This document shows positions 7,028 through 14,791 of a stretch of DNA of 34,219 nt, piece after piece. The position numbers were made by a program, and so were the translations under genes. Numbering within the stretch: position 1 is the first letter of the stretch; every line of letters begins with the position of its first letter. Origin of the DNA: JBDTMC01 sp039934475 (GTDB taxonomy: Bacteria > Acidobacteriota > Terriglobia > Bryobacterales > Bryobacteraceae); assembly GCA_039934475.1 (NCBI GenBank), contig JBDTMC010000020.1, positions 1 through 34,219 on the forward strand, read 5' to 3'. Below the pieces are notes generated by a model that was given only the letters and a program-made list of their open reading frames with translations, searched no databases and was not told the origin of the DNA.

Positions 7028-8308
7028 TTACTGGGCGAACGCCTGATATACCGACGATAGGAACTTCGTCTGTACATCGGTGGAGCTTGGCATCAATTGG
7101 AGCATCAACACAATCACCATGTGGCTCTGCGGATCAACCTGGTATACCGTGCCGTAAGCGCCGCCCCAGCCAAATGCGCCCACGCCAGCTAAGCCGGCGG
7201 CGCCGTAGCGGTCCACCGTTTGGAAGCCGTATCCGAAGCCGAGCCCGTCCTTTGAGTGGAGCAAGCCGGATTGGTTGGAGTGCATCAGTTGAGCCACTCG
7301 GGGCGACAGGACGCGAACGCCATCCAAGGCGCCGTCTTTGCGAATCATTTCGAGGAAGCGTGCGTAGTCGTGGGCGGTGGAGGTGAGGCCGGCGCCGCCG
7401 GCGAAGCTCTTGCGAGGTCCGTCGATGTAGGAGCCTTGCCCTTTTGATCCTTCAGGCGCGCGGATAATCAGGCCATCGCTGCCACTGGCGTAGACGGTAG
7501 CAAGGCGGTTCCGTTCCGCAGGCGGAATAAAGAAGCGAGTGTCCTTCAGGCCCAGGGGAGTGGTGATATGGGTGCGCACATACTCGTCCAGCGGCATGCC
7601 GGAAGCCTTCTCAACGACGCAGCCGAGGATGTCTGTGTTGTAACCGTAAACAAACTCTTCGCCGGGTTGGGCAACAAACGGCAGGGTGCCCAGGCGCTCC
7701 ATCGTTTCGCAGATCGGTTCCTCTTTGTCCGCTGTGTACCAGCCATTGCCGGCAGCGGGGCCAAGGCCCTTCGGTTCATAAAGAGACGCCACATGCGGAT
7801 CGGTTCCATAAGAGATGCCTGCGGTGTGCGTTAACAGATCGTGGATGGTGATGGGGCGTTTGGCGGGCACGGTCCGGATTTCCGAAACGTCTTTCACGGC
7901 AACGGTGGTCTTGGCGAAGGACGGTATGAAATGACCGACAGGCTCATTGATCCCGATTTTCCCTTCCTCCACCAGGGCGAGAATGGCAGTGCTGGTGATC
8001 GCTTTCGTTTGGGAAGCAATGCGGAAGATGGTGTCCGTTGTCATGCGCCGGCCCGCTTCCTTGTCGCTGTAGCCGAAGGCGCGCTGATAGATGGGCTTGC
8101 CATCGCGCAGGACGAGAGCCACCGCGCCGGGAATTTTGTTTTGATCGGTGTACTGCTGAAGGAGCGCATCAATTCGCGCCACCCGTTCTTGAGACAGGCC
8201 GACAGTGGCCGTTTTGACGGGCGCCTTTGCTGGCGGCGGCTGTTGGGCGACGACGTTGGAACTGAGAAGCGCGAGCGCGAGGAGGAGGGAAGAAACCTTG
8301 TTTTTCAT
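7028..8308 (-). CDS. Secreted serine hydrolase, beta-lactamase class C / EstB family
   Basis: The start at 8308 is chosen because it begins a clean signal peptide (MKNKVSSLLLALALLSSNVV, cleavage near AQ); the frame extends further up without a ribosome binding site. The product has 426 residues. Motifs are the SxxK nucleophile in RIASQTKAITS (Ser about 99, Lys about 102), a Tyr-containing second motif FVYGYNTDILG, and a WGG motif in GAFGWGGAYGT replacing the KTG of true class C beta-lactamases. The family includes esterases, D-aminopeptidases and transesterases; the absence of KTG argues for an esterase or peptidase role rather than antibiotic hydrolysis. The location should be periplasmic or secreted. 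Confidence 0.92.
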   Translation of the reverse strand: MKNKVSSLLLALALLSSNVVAQQPPPAKAPVKTATVGLSQERVARIDALLQQYTDQNKIPGAVALVLRDGKPIYQRAFGYSDKEAGRRMTTDTIFRIASQTKAITSTAILALVEEGKIGINEPVGHFIPSFAKTTVAVKDVSEIRTVPAKRPITIHDLLTHTAGISYGTDPHVASLYEPKGLGPAAGNGWYTADKEEPICETMERLGTLPFVAQPGEEFVYGYNTDILGCVVEKASGMPLDEYVRTHITTPLGLKDTRFFIPPAERNRLATVYASGSDGLIIRAPEGSKGQGSYIDGPRKSFAGGAGLTSTAHDYARFLEMIRKDGALDGVRVLSPRVAQLMHSNQSGLLHSKDGLGFGYGFQTVDRYGAAGLAGVGAFGWGGAYGTVYQVDPQSHMVIVLMLQLMPSSTDVQTKFLSSVYQAFAQ

Positions 8309-8409
8309 GCGTTGTGAGCCCGATCTTATCATGGGCAAAGCAGTGGAGCAGAAGCCGATCAGCACTGTGCCGTGCGTGCTTCTCGCTTAGCAAGAACGCC
8401 TGGTGACGA

Positions 8410-9246
8410 TTACTCGATCGCTATGACCACGGTCGGGGTGGACGACGCGGGAGGATAGAGTGTCCCATTAGGCGTCTGTATTTGTAGGGCGACTACGCCC
8501 GAACGGGCGCCCGCCGGGATCTCGAAGTTGATCTGGTTGACTCCGGGGAACTGCGGCGACAAACCCGCAAATTGGGGGGTTACTGAAATACCGTCCACGA
8601 CTAGCGTGATGAGGTTGACGGCCTTTCGAAGGCGGTCAGTTGATGCAGCGCCATCGTTGACCGGGGAATCTACGGGGCCGAGTCCCGTGGCATAGATGAA
8701 GACGCTGTGTTCGACGCCGCGCTGAGCGGGATGGCAAGGAAATCCAACGATGGAGCCGACGGGCGCGGCTATGCTGCCATCCGGATTTATAGCGATCGCA
8801 TTACCGACGCCGGGAGGAATGGTAAAGATGCCCGGCGCAACCTGCGCTACCTGGACTTGCTGCGGGGCTGAGGCGACACCGTTGGTGGTTACGATCACGG
8901 GCACGCTTGCCGCAAGTTGTCCCTGCAAGACATCCCATGGAATCTGGGCATTGATCTGGGCGCGACTGGTGGCGGAGCCGGGGATGACGTCGTGCAAGGG
9001 CGCAGCAATTCCGCCCACCGTCACGCTCACGTTCTGCAATGTAGTTGACAACGGTACGGTGCTGGCCGACTCCAGGGTAGTTGCGAGGTTGTCACCGAAG
9101 ACTGAGACCAGAGAGCCGGGAGCGACGGCCTGGTCATGGGCGAAGCTTGCGCCGTTGAGGGTGCCGCCATCTACAATCACCGGATTCTGAGCAGCGAGAA
9201 TACCAGCGCACAATACTCCGAGCGGTAACGCGATCCAAGGCTTCAT
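8410..9246 (-). CDS. Secreted stand-alone Solibacter-type C-terminal domain protein (TIGR03437-like)
   Basis: From ATG 9246 the product has 278 residues. GAGGGAG lies about 5 bases upstream, and a GTG at 9252 is an alternative. The signal peptide is about residues 1-20. The remainder is one copy of the domain known from many Solibacter proteins: LNGASFAHDQAVAPGSLVSV, then FGDNLA, APGIFT, VFIYATGLGPV, and FPGVNQINFEIPAG with a closing beta strand. In most proteins this domain lies at the C-terminus of a long secreted protein, where its function is unknown. Here it is almost the whole mature protein. It is 36 bases downstream of the ligase gene at 9283-11124 in the same direction, so it may be co-transcribed with it. 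Confidence 0.88.
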   Translation of the reverse strand: MKPWIALPLGVLCAGILAAQNPVIVDGGTLNGASFAHDQAVAPGSLVSVFGDNLATTLESASTVPLSTTLQNVSVTVGGIAAPLHDVIPGSATSRAQINAQIPWDVLQGQLAASVPVIVTTNGVASAPQQVQVAQVAPGIFTIPPGVGNAIAINPDGSIAAPVGSIVGFPCHPAQRGVEHSVFIYATGLGPVDSPVNDGAASTDRLRKAVNLITLVVDGISVTPQFAGLSPQFPGVNQINFEIPAGARSGVVALQIQTPNGTLYPPASSTPTVVIAIE

Positions 9247-9282
9247 TGACACTCCCTCTGTATAAGCGTAGGGGAGGACCGG

Positions 9283-11124
9283 TTATGGGGCAAGAGCCTT
9301 TTGCGTGGAATGGCGCACAGTTAACACTTGATCGAGGGTCTGTTGGACCGCCGCATCGTGACCGCCATTGCGCTCCACGGCAGCGCGCGCCTGCTCTTCC
9401 GCCTGCGGCAGCCGACCGGCGAGCAGATACAGCCGCGCCAGCAGCCAGTGGGGACGGTACCACTGCGGAGCCTCTCTAGCCGCGGTCAGTAGCGTATTTT
9501 CGACCATCGCGGGATTGTTCATCACGGACTGGAATGCGGCCAAGTTGACGAGCGCGTTGGGGCGGTCTTCCAGCGCGGTAGCGGCGCGGACGGCGGCTCC
9601 CATAGAGTGCTGCCAGGCTTGGAAGCGAAGCTTAGGGTCAGTTTGACGATTGGAAAGATTTAACATCTCACGCGCATAGTAGAGGTCGGGATTGCCGCCG
9701 GGAAACTTCCACCGAAGCGCCTGTTCGTAACGGGCGGCGACAGCGGCGGGAGTTTCTGTGAGCAACGCGGACTTCACCTCAGCCATCTTCCAATCGGAGA
9801 TAACCAGGCGCACCGCGAACGCTGCCAGCAAGAGCGATAGTAAGAGCGCGACAGGTATGGACGCCCACCCGATTCGACGGGTGGGACGGACGGGATCGGC
9901 ATGGACAATGGGCACCAGCGCCATGCTGTAAAAGAAAACGGCAGTGGGTACGGTAAAGCAGAGGAACTGCTGGCTGACGAGGCCGGCGGCGAAACCCGCG
10001 CCGGCGATCTGGATGGCGGGCGGCGCGCCACGTATTGAGAACAGCGCAAGCGCGCTGAGGGCTGCGAACGCGAGGAGCCCAGGCGCGCCTTGAGCCACAA
10101 GGACGTCAAGGAAGACGTTGTGCGGGGACTCCTGGTAGAAGTCGGGATGGGCGCGGGCGAGTACAAGTGACTGGCGCCGAGGGAATTCATTCCCAAATGT
10201 TTCCGGCCCGTAGCCTGCCGCGAGATGTTCGGTGGCCATACGCAGGGAGTCGTTCCACAACGTGAGGCGCGCGCCGCCGGAGACGTCTTCGACGTACCAT
10301 CGCGTCCGCCACCGCAGTCTGAGGCCGGCCGGCGAGAGATATAGCGCCAATGAAGCGGCCACGATGAGAGCCGCGGCCAAAGCGTGCTTACGGCCCAGTT
10401 TCGGGCGGAGACGGGCGAGGACCATGACGAGTCCCATTGCCAGCCCCAACAGCGCTGAGCGAGTGCCGCTTAAGACGATGGCGGCGATACCAGTGACGCA
10501 GGCCAAGCCGGAGATCCATCGCCACACGGGGTGATCTTCGAACGTCAACAACGCCAGTGCGGCGAATACCGGGTACAACGCGAAGGTAGCAAAGTATCCA
10601 GCATGACCTAGCGTGGACGGAGGCCGGACGATGGTCCATTCGGCCTCGCCGGCCATATAGGCATGTGCTGAGAGAATTGGGTCAACGCCGAAGTACTGAA
10701 GGATTCCGTAGAGGGAAGCGAGAATGCCTGTCACGATGGTGGCGCGGAAGAACCGCTTCAGGTTCCCTGCATCGAGCACCAGCCATCCAGCCAGCAAGAG
10801 CGTGAAGACAAGCAGGCCCGTCTGGGTGACAAGCCCGAACCTGCGCCACGCGCTGCCTGCTACCGAGAGTTCCGGGTGGCTGGACAACGCGGTGGAGAGG
10901 GCGAGCGAGCACCATTGCGCCGCCAGGATCGCGATCAGCCAGCGGCCCCTGCGCTGCGCCCATAGCGTTTCCATGGCGCGGCGAACGCCTGTTAAATCAA
11001 GCAGGCAAACGGCCGTTCCCACCAACAGAACGGCAACCTTAGGTGTAACATCGAAGTGAAACAGCAGGCCTGGGACGATGAGAAGGACCGTCAGTGCCGC
11101 CACCACCGGCAGCAGATTCAACAT
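9283..11124 (-). CDS. O-antigen ligase/polymerase-like membrane protein with C-terminal TPR region
   Basis: The product has 613 residues from ATG 11124, which begins the first membrane helix (MLNLLPVVAALTVLLIVPGL). The frame stays open to 11427 only because it is antisense to the next gene. About ten membrane helices occupy residues 1-440. The large periplasmic loop contains the ligase-type pattern RLTLWNDSLRMATEHLAAGY, then SPHNVFLDVLVAQGAPGLL, which identifies the Wzy_C/O-antigen ligase superfamily (PF04932). Residues about 470-600 are helical TPR-like repeats (EAPQWYRPHWLLARLYLLAG), a common addition in such ligases. It should transfer or polymerise lipid-linked glycan at the periplasmic face. 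Promoter elements lie in a 21-base divergent gap. Ligase versus polymerase cannot be decided from sequence. Confidence 0.87.
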   Translation of the reverse strand: MLNLLPVVAALTVLLIVPGLLFHFDVTPKVAVLLVGTAVCLLDLTGVRRAMETLWAQRRGRWLIAILAAQWCSLALSTALSSHPELSVAGSAWRRFGLVTQTGLLVFTLLLAGWLVLDAGNLKRFFRATIVTGILASLYGILQYFGVDPILSAHAYMAGEAEWTIVRPPSTLGHAGYFATFALYPVFAALALLTFEDHPVWRWISGLACVTGIAAIVLSGTRSALLGLAMGLVMVLARLRPKLGRKHALAAALIVAASLALYLSPAGLRLRWRTRWYVEDVSGGARLTLWNDSLRMATEHLAAGYGPETFGNEFPRRQSLVLARAHPDFYQESPHNVFLDVLVAQGAPGLLAFAALSALALFSIRGAPPAIQIAGAGFAAGLVSQQFLCFTVPTAVFFYSMALVPIVHADPVRPTRRIGWASIPVALLLSLLLAAFAVRLVISDWKMAEVKSALLTETPAAVAARYEQALRWKFPGGNPDLYYAREMLNLSNRQTDPKLRFQAWQHSMGAAVRAATALEDRPNALVNLAAFQSVMNNPAMVENTLLTAAREAPQWYRPHWLLARLYLLAGRLPQAEEQARAAVERNGGHDAAVQQTLDQVLTVRHSTQKALAP

Positions 11125-11145
11125 AAAGGCTAGACTAGCGCAACC
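11125..11145. promoter_or_regulatory. Divergent promoter with palindromic -10 (GCTAGACTAGC)
   Basis: Only 21 bases separate the divergent start codons at 11124 and 11146. They hold the perfect palindrome GCTAGACTAGC at 11129-11139. It provides TAGACT on the plus strand (11131-11136) and TAGTCT on the minus strand (11137-11132). Standard spacing predicts transcription starts one base before the leftward ATG and three bases before the rightward ATG, so both mRNAs would be leaderless or nearly so. No good -35 is visible for either direction. Confidence 0.45.
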
Positions 11146-12258
11146 ATGTCTCAAGAGTTCGACGCCTACGAGTATTTCGAGTACCTCGGCCGCCATTGGC
11201 GAAGCGTCGCGATCACTTGCGGAACCGCGTTGACCATCGCTCTGGTGGTGAGTCTTGCGCTGCCGAAACAGTATCAGGCTACTGCGAGTTTGCTTATCGA
11301 TCCACCGGCCGGTTCGGACTTGCGCACGGCAACCGCGGTGAGTCCGGTGTACTTGGAGTCTCTGAAAACCTACGAGCGTATGGCCGATGGAGATTCTCTT
11401 TTTCAGCGCGCGGCGGAGCGTTTCCATCTATTGAACGCCGCGGAACACACGTCGCTGGAGAGTCTGAAGCGGCGGACTCTGAAGGTCACCAAGCTGCGAG
11501 ACACACGAATTCTGCAGATCGCCGTGACGTTGGAGAGCGCTAGAACAGCGCAGGCGCTGGCGCAGTATCTGGCCGAGGAAACAGTGCGCCTCAGCCAACT
11601 CGTGCTACGGGATTCCGAAGGCGACATTATCGAAGACGCGCGGAAGCAAATGGAAGGGGCCCGTGCGCGGATGGATGGCGTGCAGAAGGCGTGGAGCGAT
11701 TTCAGTGCGACTGCCTCCATCGACGCTTTGCGGGCTGAGATCGAAACGCTTACGGAAGTGAACACGCAGGCCCAGCGGGACGCGATGATCGCAGGCACCG
11801 ATGTAGCCGAATGGACGGAGCGTGCGAAGGCAGGCAACCCCGAATTGGACCGCGCCCGGCGTGAATTGCAGGCCTCCCAGGCGCGCGCCGCAGCCCTGCA
11901 ACGCGAGGCGAAAGCGACGACGACGGAGATCGGCACGAAGTCAGAGACGCTGGCTCGGCAGAGGGCGCGTCAGGAGCAGTTGGAATCACAACTGCGTGAG
12001 ATGACGGCCGCCTACATGGCCGCGGTGGCGCGTCTGCAGGAAGTTCGATCGGCCGCGGGTTATCGCGGTGAGCGCTTGAAGGTGTTTGACCCGGGGGTGG
12101 TGCCGGAGCGTCCGGTGTCGCCTAACTTGCCGTTGAACCTGCTGGCGGCGTTGCTGGCGGGCCTGCTGGTGGCGTGTGTTCATCTTAGTATCCGCTTCGG
12201 TTACGAACGCCGCCATCGCCCAGCGTGGCGGGACGCGACGGTGCGGACAGAACGATGA
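11146..12258 (+). CDS. Wzz/GumC-like polysaccharide chain-length determinant
   Basis: The product has 370 residues. Near the N-terminus is a membrane helix (WRSVAITCGTALTIALVVSL, about 18-37), followed by the Wzz-type sequence LPKQYQATASLLIDPP. A long helical coiled-coil periplasmic region runs from about 90 to 310. The C-terminal part has the family's proline-rich motif PERPVSPNLPLN and a second membrane helix (NLLAALLAGLLVACVHLSI). The short cytoplasmic tail has no tyrosine-kinase domain. The protein should regulate chain length or export of the polysaccharide made by this cluster. Its ATGA overlap with the next gene shows translational coupling. Confidence 0.9.
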   Translation: MSQEFDAYEYFEYLGRHWRSVAITCGTALTIALVVSLALPKQYQATASLLIDPPAGSDLRTATAVSPVYLESLKTYERMADGDSLFQRAAERFHLLNAAEHTSLESLKRRTLKVTKLRDTRILQIAVTLESARTAQALAQYLAEETVRLSQLVLRDSEGDIIEDARKQMEGARARMDGVQKAWSDFSATASIDALRAEIETLTEVNTQAQRDAMIAGTDVAEWTERAKAGNPELDRARRELQASQARAAALQREAKATTTEIGTKSETLARQRARQEQLESQLREMTAAYMAAVARLQEVRSAAGYRGERLKVFDPGVVPERPVSPNLPLNLLAALLAGLLVACVHLSIRFGYERRHRPAWRDATVRTER

Positions 12259-13673
12259 CCGTTGGATTCTTCGAATCGCGCCGCGAATGGCTGGTGGCGG
12301 GCACGTTGGGCCTCTTTGCGGCCGCCCTTGCGTTATCCCCGCTGATGGGCGCTGCCCCGTTCGCGCTGCTGGCCGCGCCCGTGATTGCGATACCCATAGC
12401 GTGGGCAGTGTTTACCAGCCGCATGCTGTGGGTGGCGTGTTTCTTAGGCGCGGCACTGTTGCTGCCGCCTCTGCCGGTTGCGTTGGGAAACTCAGGTCCG
12501 CACCCGGCATTGCTCTTTGCCGGCGCGGGAATTGCGATTGGATTGCTGCGTAACGACGAGTGGCGTGTGCGGTTGGCCCGAGCCGGCGACGCGCAAGTGA
12601 TCCTGTTGTTCGTGCTGGCGGCAAGCCTTCCGGTCGCGATGCTGACGTCCGGGGTTGCGGTGGGTGCGGGCAGCTTCGCGCGGGTTGCTCTGTTTGCGAT
12701 CTCCGTTTACGTCTTCCACTACGTTACCCAGGGTCCTGGCGCGCGGCGGCCGATAGACACGCGCCTCTGTTTACGTTTGCTGTTTGGCGCCTCAGTCGCC
12801 CCGGGAGTGTTTGCGTGCGCCGATTTCTACTATCAGTTTCCGGCGCCCGCCGGATTCGGCCCGCAGTTCATCTATCTGGACAGCGGGGTATTCCGGCGCG
12901 CGCAGGGATTGTTTTACGAGGCAAGCACGCTGGGAAATTTTTGCGTGTTCTTTCTGGTGATGGTGGTGGCTGTTCTGCTGCGGCCGCGGCAGGAGCGGAT
13001 ACTGCCCCCGTGGTCCCTAGGCTTGGGCGGAAGCGTTCTCTTGCTGGCGCTGATTCTGTCGTTCTCGCGCGCGTCGATTCTGAATCTCGGTGTCGCGTCG
13101 GTGTCGCTGCTGTGGCTGAACCGGCGAACGTTCAGCATGAGGAAAGCGGCCGCGGGAGTCCTTCTTACGGCTGCGGGGGGATGGGCGCTGGCATCGACAC
13201 TGGTGCCCGGTTTTACGGAGTTGTTTTGGTTGCGCCTCAGCGCATCCGCTCAGTATTTCTTCACTGAGACGGAAGGAATCCTCTCAGGCCGTGTCGCCAG
13301 CTGGCGCCTGATTTCCGCGTTTCTCGTCGAGCGGCCGTGGTTCGCGCTGCTGGGTGTGGGCTACAAGACGCTGCCTTATTCCGACTTCATCGGAACGGCC
13401 ACCATCGGCGACAACATGTATCTGACGATTCTGGTGGAGACGGGAATTGCCGGTCTAGCTGCGCTGGTGTTTTGGATGTTCCGAATGCTGCAGGACGGAT
13501 GGCGGGCGGCGCACAGCGCGTCTCCGCGTGCGCAATTGCTCGGGGCGTGGTCCTTCAGCTTTTGGATGGGACAACTGGTTCAGATGTTCTCTGGAGATCT
13601 GCTGACTTACTGGCGCGTGCTGCCGGTGTATTTCTTCGTCCTCGCCTTGGCGGTGCGTGAGGCCGAAGCATGA
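12255..13673 (+). CDS. O-antigen ligase/polymerase-like multi-spanning membrane protein
   Basis: From ATG 12255, which overlaps the preceding stop as ATGA, the product has 472 residues; the longer frame from 12225 is within the upstream gene. About ten to twelve membrane helices cover the whole protein. The periplasmic loop has RRAQGLFYEASTLGNFCVFF and LILSFSRASILNLGV. The second conserved block is GRVASWRLISAFLVERPW, followed by GVGYKTLPYSDFIG and DNMYLTILVETGIAGL, typical of the Wzy_C superfamily. It is the second such protein in the locus. It overlaps the glycosyltransferase gene downstream by four bases (ATGA), so wzz-like, polymerase-like and glycosyltransferase genes form one operon. 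Confidence 0.87.
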   Translation: MTVGFFESRREWLVAGTLGLFAAALALSPLMGAAPFALLAAPVIAIPIAWAVFTSRMLWVACFLGAALLLPPLPVALGNSGPHPALLFAGAGIAIGLLRNDEWRVRLARAGDAQVILLFVLAASLPVAMLTSGVAVGAGSFARVALFAISVYVFHYVTQGPGARRPIDTRLCLRLLFGASVAPGVFACADFYYQFPAPAGFGPQFIYLDSGVFRRAQGLFYEASTLGNFCVFFLVMVVAVLLRPRQERILPPWSLGLGGSVLLLALILSFSRASILNLGVASVSLLWLNRRTFSMRKAAAGVLLTAAGGWALASTLVPGFTELFWLRLSASAQYFFTETEGILSGRVASWRLISAFLVERPWFALLGVGYKTLPYSDFIGTATIGDNMYLTILVETGIAGLAALVFWMFRMLQDGWRAAHSASPRAQLLGAWSFSFWMGQLVQMFSGDLLTYWRVLPVYFFVLALAVREAEA

Positions 13674-14791
13674 GGATACTGCTGCTGGACCAGTTCAGCG
13701 AGTTGGGTGGCGGACAGTTGTGCCTGCTGGATCTGGCTCCGGCGCTTTTGGAACGCGGTTGGAGAGTACGGGCGATCTTGCCAGGAGACGGCGAGGGGGC
13801 GCGGCGTTTTCGCGCTTTAGGCATTCCCGTGGACTACGTTGACTGCGGGCCTTATCACTCGGGACGCAAAACGCTGGTTGACACGCTGCGATTCGTTACC
13901 GATTCCATTTCCACGTCGCGACGCCTGCCCGCCGCCGACCTGATCTACGTCAATGGCCCGCGGCTGCTGCCTGCCGTGGCTTTGGCGCGGCCCACGTGTC
14001 CGGTGCTCTTTCATGCCCACAGTTGCCTTGACAAGGGCTATACGGCGCGTCTGGCGGAATGGAGCCTGCGCGCCACTGCCGCCGCTGTTGTCTCCTCAAG
14101 CCGCTATGCCGCCAGCCGCCTTCGTGTAAACTCCATCCGCATTGTCGATAACGGAGTCGCGGATTGCCGGCGTCCGCGCCAAGACCACAGGGGACCGAAG
14201 CGCATTGGCGTGATTGGCCGCATCGCTGAAGAGAAAGGGCAGCTTGCCTTCGTCCGTGCCGCCCGCGTCCTGCACGGTGCCGATCCCGACCTTCGTTTTG
14301 TCGTGTGCGGCGCGCCGGCGTTCTCAGACCCCTCGTATGCGGAACTTGTGCGAGCCGAAGCGCGCGATCTGCCGGTGGAATTCACAGGCTGGATTGACGA
14401 TGTCCCCGGCGTGTTGGCGCGCCTGGATCTGTTGGTTGTACCCTCCACGGGTAACGAAGCGACACCGCGCGTGATTGCAGAGGCTTTCTCCGCGGGTGTA
14501 CCTGTGGTGGCCTCGGCCGTGGGGGCGATTCCCGAAGTGATCGACGATGGGATCACCGGATTTCTGACGCCGGCCGATGACATCGTGGCGGGTGTTGAAC
14601 GTGCGCTGGCATCAGACCTGGATGCGGTGAGCGTGCGTGCCAGACAGTGCTGGGAAAGGCGCTTCACCTTGGCCGCTTATCGCGAGGGTGTGTGCTCAGT
14701 GATTGAGGAGACGTTGGGCCGCAGCAGCAAGGCGAAGCAAATGGCGGCGGATAGCGCGATCGCCGCGGCAATGGTCAGAGGCAAGGAATAA
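13670..14791 (+). CDS. Glycosyltransferase family 4 protein
   Basis: The product has 373 residues. The N-terminal Rossmann domain begins MRILLLDQFSELGGGQLCLL with the donor/acceptor-loop glycines. The C-terminal GT-B domain contains RIGVIGRIAEEKGQLAFVRA, then the EX7E retaining motif in GNEATPRVIAEAFSAGVPVV (about residues 263-271). This identifies a retaining GT4 enzyme using a nucleotide sugar, probably acting on the cytoplasmic side in polysaccharide assembly. The start overlaps the previous stop (ATGA). The last 38 codons, about residues 336-373, run antisense into the end of the convergent transporter gene; the tail KQMAADSAIAAAMVRGKE may not belong to the conserved fold. Confidence 0.92.
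   Translation: MRILLLDQFSELGGGQLCLLDLAPALLERGWRVRAILPGDGEGARRFRALGIPVDYVDCGPYHSGRKTLVDTLRFVTDSISTSRRLPAADLIYVNGPRLLPAVALARPTCPVLFHAHSCLDKGYTARLAEWSLRATAAAVVSSSRYAASRLRVNSIRIVDNGVADCRRPRQDHRGPKRIGVIGRIAEEKGQLAFVRAARVLHGADPDLRFVVCGAPAFSDPSYAELVRAEARDLPVEFTGWIDDVPGVLARLDLLVVPSTGNEATPRVIAEAFSAGVPVVASAVGAIPEVIDDGITGFLTPADDIVAGVERALASDLDAVSVRARQCWERRFTLAAYREGVCSVIEETLGRSSKAKQMAADSAIAAAMVRGKE

Noticed and set aside
7028..8308. Antibiotic-resistance beta-lactamase
   Set aside because: The KTG motif is replaced by WGG and the motif pattern is of EstB-like esterases or peptidases.
11125..11427. An N-terminal extension of the ligase-like protein
   Set aside because: It is antisense to the start of the Wzz-like gene, lacks membrane features and reads like a shadow frame.
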